A stretch of DNA of 22,571 nucleotides from a virus. The notes under the pieces are model-generated. The model saw nothing but the letters and a program-made list of their open reading frames with translations, did no database searches and was not told the DNA's origin. Position numbers and translations under genes: made by a program. The stretch's first letter is position 1. Each line of letters starts with the position of its first letter. The stretch spans positions 1 to 22,571 of the IMG/VR virus record IMGVR_UViG_3300009285_004574; one strand, written 5' to 3'. Below, in pieces: positions 19,979-22,571 of the stretch.

Positions 19979-21010
19979 CTAGCCCTCAGATCCGGGCTCG
20001 TAGTCGTCGGGCACGTCGCCCTGACCCTGGAAGAGCGTTCCACCCGTCATTCCGGGCGGACACTCACTGCAACTGGTCGCCGCCAGGGCGGCAGGTGCCG
20101 GCGTTGCCTTGGCCGCCGCGGCGGACTCCTCTGCGGCCTCGATGGCCTGGCGCACTGCCTCTGGCAGCTCGCTCGCTTTGCCGTTCTTCGCCTTGCTGCC
20201 ACACTGCCGGCACAACATCGGCCAACCGCGCTTCCGCAGCCACGGCAGCAACGTCTCGTCCACCAGCTCATCACAGGCCGCGCAGGTAACCGGCAGCGCG
20301 GCCGCTTCCGTAGGCGGTGGCTCTGCGGCTGGCGCGGCCTGTGAAGCCGCCGATACCTCCGGCAGTGACATGCCGGGCATGTAGTCGGCCCCCTGGGTCT
20401 CGGGGCCCACCCACTCGTCGTTGGAAGCCAGCCCCCCCAGCACGTCGCCAAACGTGTCCCGCAGCGCGTACTTCCGCGCCCGGAAGAGCAGCATGCGCTC
20501 GGGATACTGTCTCCAGGGCCCGTCCTTGCCCCACAGGCCCGCCTTCTTCGCCTGCGCGACGCTGAAGGAGCGGCGCACCGATTGCGGCTCGCCCCTGCGC
20601 TTGACCTCGCAACTGGCCTCCATGGCATCGCCGTCACCGACGAGCCACTCCTGGATGTACTCCAGCCTGCCGCTCGCCCGGACCACGGCCAGGTCGCCAT
20701 CGCCGAAGAGCTGAGGCCGGCCATTGATCACGCACGTCCACTGCAGCGACTGCCACAGTGTCAAGCCGACCTCAGCGCCATAGCTCGCCGCAACGATGAT
20801 GTCATCCGGCTTACCGCGATAGGCGCTGGGCACCAGGTTGCTCTTCGCGATGACGCCGGCCAGCTTCATGAGCTGCTCCATGTCGCGCGGGGCGAAGATG
20901 TCCCGCAGTGCCGGCGCGGGCGGTCTCAGTGTTGGCACCTCCTCCGGGGCAGGCTCCACCACAGCCATGCCTGCGGGCACGGGTAAGGTCTCGGCAGTTC
21001 TTGCACTCAC
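19979..21010 (-). CDS. recT: RecT-family single-strand annealing protein with zinc-ribbon tail
   Basis: 343 residues, started at GTG 21008-21010 with GGAGG 6 bases upstream; GTG 21044-21046 with its own GGGGAG is an alternative. Residues about 40-210 match phage RecT-type recombinases: IAKSNLVPSAYRGKPDD, AASYGAEVGLTLWQSLQ, VINGRPQLFGDGDLAVVRA, then KKAGLWGKDGPWRQYPERML and RARKYALRDTFGDVLGG. Residues 243-270 add two CxxC pairs (CAAC and CRQC), likely a zinc ribbon. An Ala-rich part and a short CSEC-containing tail follow. The protein anneals complementary strands during phage recombination. The stretch coding SCSECPPGMTGGT is the 38-bp repeat found again at 21486-21523. No partner exonuclease is in the window; the zinc tail is not a standard RecT part. 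Confidence 0.82.
   Translation of the reverse strand: MSARTAETLPVPAGMAVVEPAPEEVPTLRPPAPALRDIFAPRDMEQLMKLAGVIAKSNLVPSAYRGKPDDIIVAASYGAEVGLTLWQSLQWTCVINGRPQLFGDGDLAVVRASGRLEYIQEWLVGDGDAMEASCEVKRRGEPQSVRRSFSVAQAKKAGLWGKDGPWRQYPERMLLFRARKYALRDTFGDVLGGLASNDEWVGPETQGADYMPGMSLPEVSAASQAAPAAEPPPTEAAALPVTCAACDELVDETLLPWLRKRGWPMLCRQCGSKAKNGKASELPEAVRQAIEAAEESAAAAKATPAPAALAATSCSECPPGMTGGTLFQGQGDVPDDYEPGSEG
20037..20074 (-). repeat. 38-bp direct repeat, copy 1 (within recT)
   Basis: Identical over 38 bp to 21486-21523. On the minus strand it starts AGTTGCAGTGAG and ends GGGTGGAAC, and contains an 8-bp hairpin (TCCGCCCG with CGGGTGGA, one G-T pair, 6-base loop). Here it codes for SCSECPPGMTGGT near the RecT C terminus. 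Confidence 0.95.
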
Positions 21011-21092
21011 TGGTCTCCTCCATTTCCAGCCGGCGTTGTCGGGCACCGGTCTCCCCGTTTGTGTCAGATCGCTACGGCAACTGATACAGACA

Positions 21093-21473
21093 TCAGCGCA
21101 GCAGGTCTCCCAGCCGCGTCACCGCCATTTTCCGCCGTGGCTGCCCCACCGGCGCGTGGACGTGCAGACGCACGCCGCGTCCCTCTGCCTCCTGCCGCAG
21201 CAGCAGCAGCGCCTCGATGCCCTCCTCACTCAGGTAGTGGCAGCACTCCAGGTCCAGGCGCACGTGCCGGCCCGGACACCGCTCGAGGAGCAGTCGGATC
21301 ATGTGCAGGAGCCTGTCGCGACTGTGGATGGTCAGGTCCTGGCTCCACACCACCTGCAGCGGCGGCGGGGCCTGCCTGCGGATGTGCGCGTCGATGCGCC
21401 GGCGCAGCGCCTGTGTGGCACGCGTCGGCAGTGAGCGGCGGCGTGGCGGCGCCGCCGAAACCAAGCCAAGCAT
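21093..21473 (-). CDS. STAS-domain protein (anti-sigma factor antagonist-like)
   Basis: 126 residues, started at ATG 21471-21473 with GGGAGG 5 bases upstream; a longer GTG-started frame would run back into the 38-bp repeat. After a basic N part (RRRSLPTRATQALRRRIDAH), residues about 39-126 follow the STAS fold: LQVVWSQDLTIHSRDRLLHM, VRLDLECCHYLSEEGIEALL, then LLRQEAEGRGVRLHVHAPVG and a final helix TRLGDLLR. This is the plan of SpoIIAA/RsbV antagonists, which bind anti-sigma kinases. At the usual phosphorylated Ser/Thr before Gly the residue is Glu84 (S-E-E-G), so it cannot be switched by phosphorylation there and may behave as a fixed state. Such a protein in a phage early operon suggests interference with host signalling, but this is inference. 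Confidence 0.68.
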   Translation of the reverse strand: MLGLVSAAPPRRRSLPTRATQALRRRIDAHIRRQAPPPLQVVWSQDLTIHSRDRLLHMIRLLLERCPGRHVRLDLECCHYLSEEGIEALLLLRQEAEGRGVRLHVHAPVGQPRRKMAVTRLGDLLR

Positions 21474-21485
21474 CTCAACCTCCCT

Positions 21486-21523
21486 GTTCCACCCGTCATT
21501 CCGGGCGGACACTCACTGCAACT
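21486..21523 (-). repeat. 38-bp direct repeat, copy 2 (leader of the STAS gene)
   Basis: Identical to 20037-20074. Here it lies in the 61-bp gap between the coiled-coil gene and the STAS gene. Its hairpin ends 3 bases before the GGGAGG ribosome site of the STAS gene, so it could affect translation. A short frame starting MDQ would read the same 13 residues as in recT, without a ribosome site. Confidence 0.95.
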
Positions 21524-21534
21524 TTGGTCCATCG

Positions 21535-22455
21535 TTAGCCGGTCCCGAGCGTGAGCGCCTTCCCGTCCAGCCACCTGGCGAAGCGCTCGACCATCACGTC
21601 GATCTCCTCACGCAGTTCACAGCCGGCCTCGCTCTCGAACTCGGGCACAGACAGCGCGCGGACGACCCGGGCGAACGCGCGTAGTTTGTCCACGTCGGGC
21701 GCCGCGGCGGCAGCGCGCTCCGCAGCCAGGCGCTCGACTTCGGCACGCCGGGCAGCTTCCTGCACCCGGCGCTCCTCCTCGGCCTTGCGGGCCAGCTCGG
21801 CTTCGGCAGCCCGCCGGGCCTCCCGCTCGGCGGCAGCTTCGGCGGCCAGGCGCTCTGCTTCAGCACGCAGGCCCTCGCGCTCCTGCCGGTCGGCTTCCTC
21901 GCGGGCCAAGCGCTCCGCCTGCGCAAATGCCTCGGCCGCTTCGGCCGCTTCTTTCGACTCCTTGCAGCGAGCGAGGAGGGCGGTGAACTGCTCCTCGAAC
22001 AGCGTGGCGAGGTCCATTACCAGGCAGTGCTCGGCGTAAGGCGCCATCTGCTCCTCGCGCGCTGCCTGCAAAGCGGCGATCCTGGCCTTCCGGGCGATCT
22101 CCTCGACGCGCTCGATCGCGTCCATGCGCTCCTCGAGCGGCTTGAGGCGCTCCAGGAGGAGACGGTTCACGCCGTCGATAGCCTGGCCGCGCCGGAGGCT
22201 GTCCTCCTTCAGCGCCCTGCGCGTCTTCTCGGCGTCGACACGGATGCTCTTCAGCCGCATCCGCATGGCGCGGGCCACGTCGGGCGCGTCCTGCGGCACG
22301 GCCAGGGCCGCCTCCTCGATGCCGACGAAGGCAGCGAAGTGGGGGGCGTAGGCGTTGCGCAGGAGGGCCACGCTCTCCTGCGCCAACCCGGTCCTGCTGA
22401 TCTCCTGGTCGAGCTCCGCCGGCACCAGTGCGGCGGTTTGCGTCTCAGTGTGCAT
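21535..22455 (-). CDS. Coiled-coil phage protein upstream of recT
   Basis: 306 residues, starting MHTETQTAALVPAELDQEIS at ATG 22453-22455, with GAGGA about 12 bases upstream. The N part (about 20-140) has KSIRVDAEKTRRALKEDSLR and IDGVNRLLLERLKPLEERMD, a pattern seen in phage proteins encoded beside recT-type genes (DUF1351-like). Residues about 160-265 are a long charged coiled coil of Ala/Glu/Arg-rich heptads (AERLAREEADRQEREGLRAE and following). A small C-terminal domain (ELREEIDVMVERFARWLDG) ends it. It probably assists recombination or replication, but no activity can be read from the sequence. Confidence 0.62.
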   Translation of the reverse strand: MHTETQTAALVPAELDQEISRTGLAQESVALLRNAYAPHFAAFVGIEEAALAVPQDAPDVARAMRMRLKSIRVDAEKTRRALKEDSLRRGQAIDGVNRLLLERLKPLEERMDAIERVEEIARKARIAALQAAREEQMAPYAEHCLVMDLATLFEEQFTALLARCKESKEAAEAAEAFAQAERLAREEADRQEREGLRAEAERLAAEAAAEREARRAAEAELARKAEEERRVQEAARRAEVERLAAERAAAAAPDVDKLRAFARVVRALSVPEFESEAGCELREEIDVMVERFARWLDGKALTLGTG

Positions 22456-22571
22456 AAGGCTGCTTTCCTCGCCGGCCTGCCCGCTCCGCACGGCGCCGCC
22501 GCACGTCGCGGAAGTGCTCCCTGATGGCCAGCTCCTCGGCGGTCGGCTCCCGCCGCGGCGGGATGCGCACC
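22445..22571 (-). CDS. C-terminal end of an unknown basic protein (cut by window edge)
   Basis: The last 42 or so codons of a gene that enters from the right edge, ending with TGA at 22445-22447 and overlapping the coiled-coil gene start by 11 bases. The visible part reads VRIPPRREPTAEELAIREHF, then RDVRRRRAERAGRRGKQPYAH, with one helix and a very basic tail. Third positions are GC-rich as in neighbouring genes, which supports it. Function unknown. Confidence 0.45.
   Translation of the reverse strand, partial: VRIPPRREPTAEELAIREHFRDVRRRRAERAGRRGKQPYAH

Noticed and set aside
21079-21096. CTGAT/ATCAG inverted repeat near the end of the STAS gene as operator or terminator
   Set aside because: Only 5 bp with a 6-base loop and no T-run; too weak to support a function.

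Overview
This window is about half of a tailed double-stranded DNA phage genome (siphovirus-type; free phage or prophage cannot be decided) from a GC-rich bacterium that uses strong AGGAGG-type ribosome binding sites. Every convincing gene lies on the minus strand, so the map reads from right (22571) to left (1). Genes are packed with ATGA or TGATG stop/start overlaps. No integrase, repressor or lysis gene is in the window, and the host cannot be named from what is visible.

Right part, early/replication (22571 to about 14960): the end of an unknown gene, a coiled-coil protein, a small STAS-domain protein, a RecT-type single-strand annealing protein with a zinc-ribbon tail, a replication initiator, a DnaB helicase, a small protein, a RusA-like nuclease, several small proteins (two with membrane segments, one apparently frameshifted), an HTH protein placed like a late-gene regulator, and an ASCH protein. 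The middle of the initiator gene carries a candidate replication origin: nine GCAA motifs spaced exactly 10 bp apart, a hexanucleotide repeat and two G7 runs. A perfect 38-bp direct repeat occurs at the end of recT and again just upstream of the STAS gene.

Junction (14464-14958): a consensus-like promoter (TTGACA-17-TAGGAT), a tRNA with anticodon CAU, a terminator-like hairpin oriented for the plus strand, and a 13-bp GC stem upstream of the small terminase gene.

Left part, late/morphogenesis (14463 to 1): small and large terminase, portal, MuF-like minor head protein, a small protein, scaffold, HK97-fold major capsid protein, a beta-helix protein, a small structural protein, head-tail connector proteins, a gp10-like protein, a tail terminator, a small structural protein, a LamG plus polysaccharide-deacetylase protein, a tail tube protein with an N-terminal IPT/TIG domain, and the start of a probable tail assembly chaperone. 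GC-rich stem-loops separate scaffold, capsid, beta-helix and the next gene, whereas most other genes touch or overlap.

The most striking feature is in the MuF gene. It contains an intein with intact N- and C-terminal splicing motifs, inserted just before the second cysteine of the MuF CxxC motif. The place where an in-frame homing endonuclease would sit is instead occupied by an HNH endonuclease gene in another reading frame, with its own AGGAGG and ATG, while the intein frame stays open across the whole overlap. I know of free-standing endonuclease genes between split-intein halves, but not of this out-of-frame nested layout.
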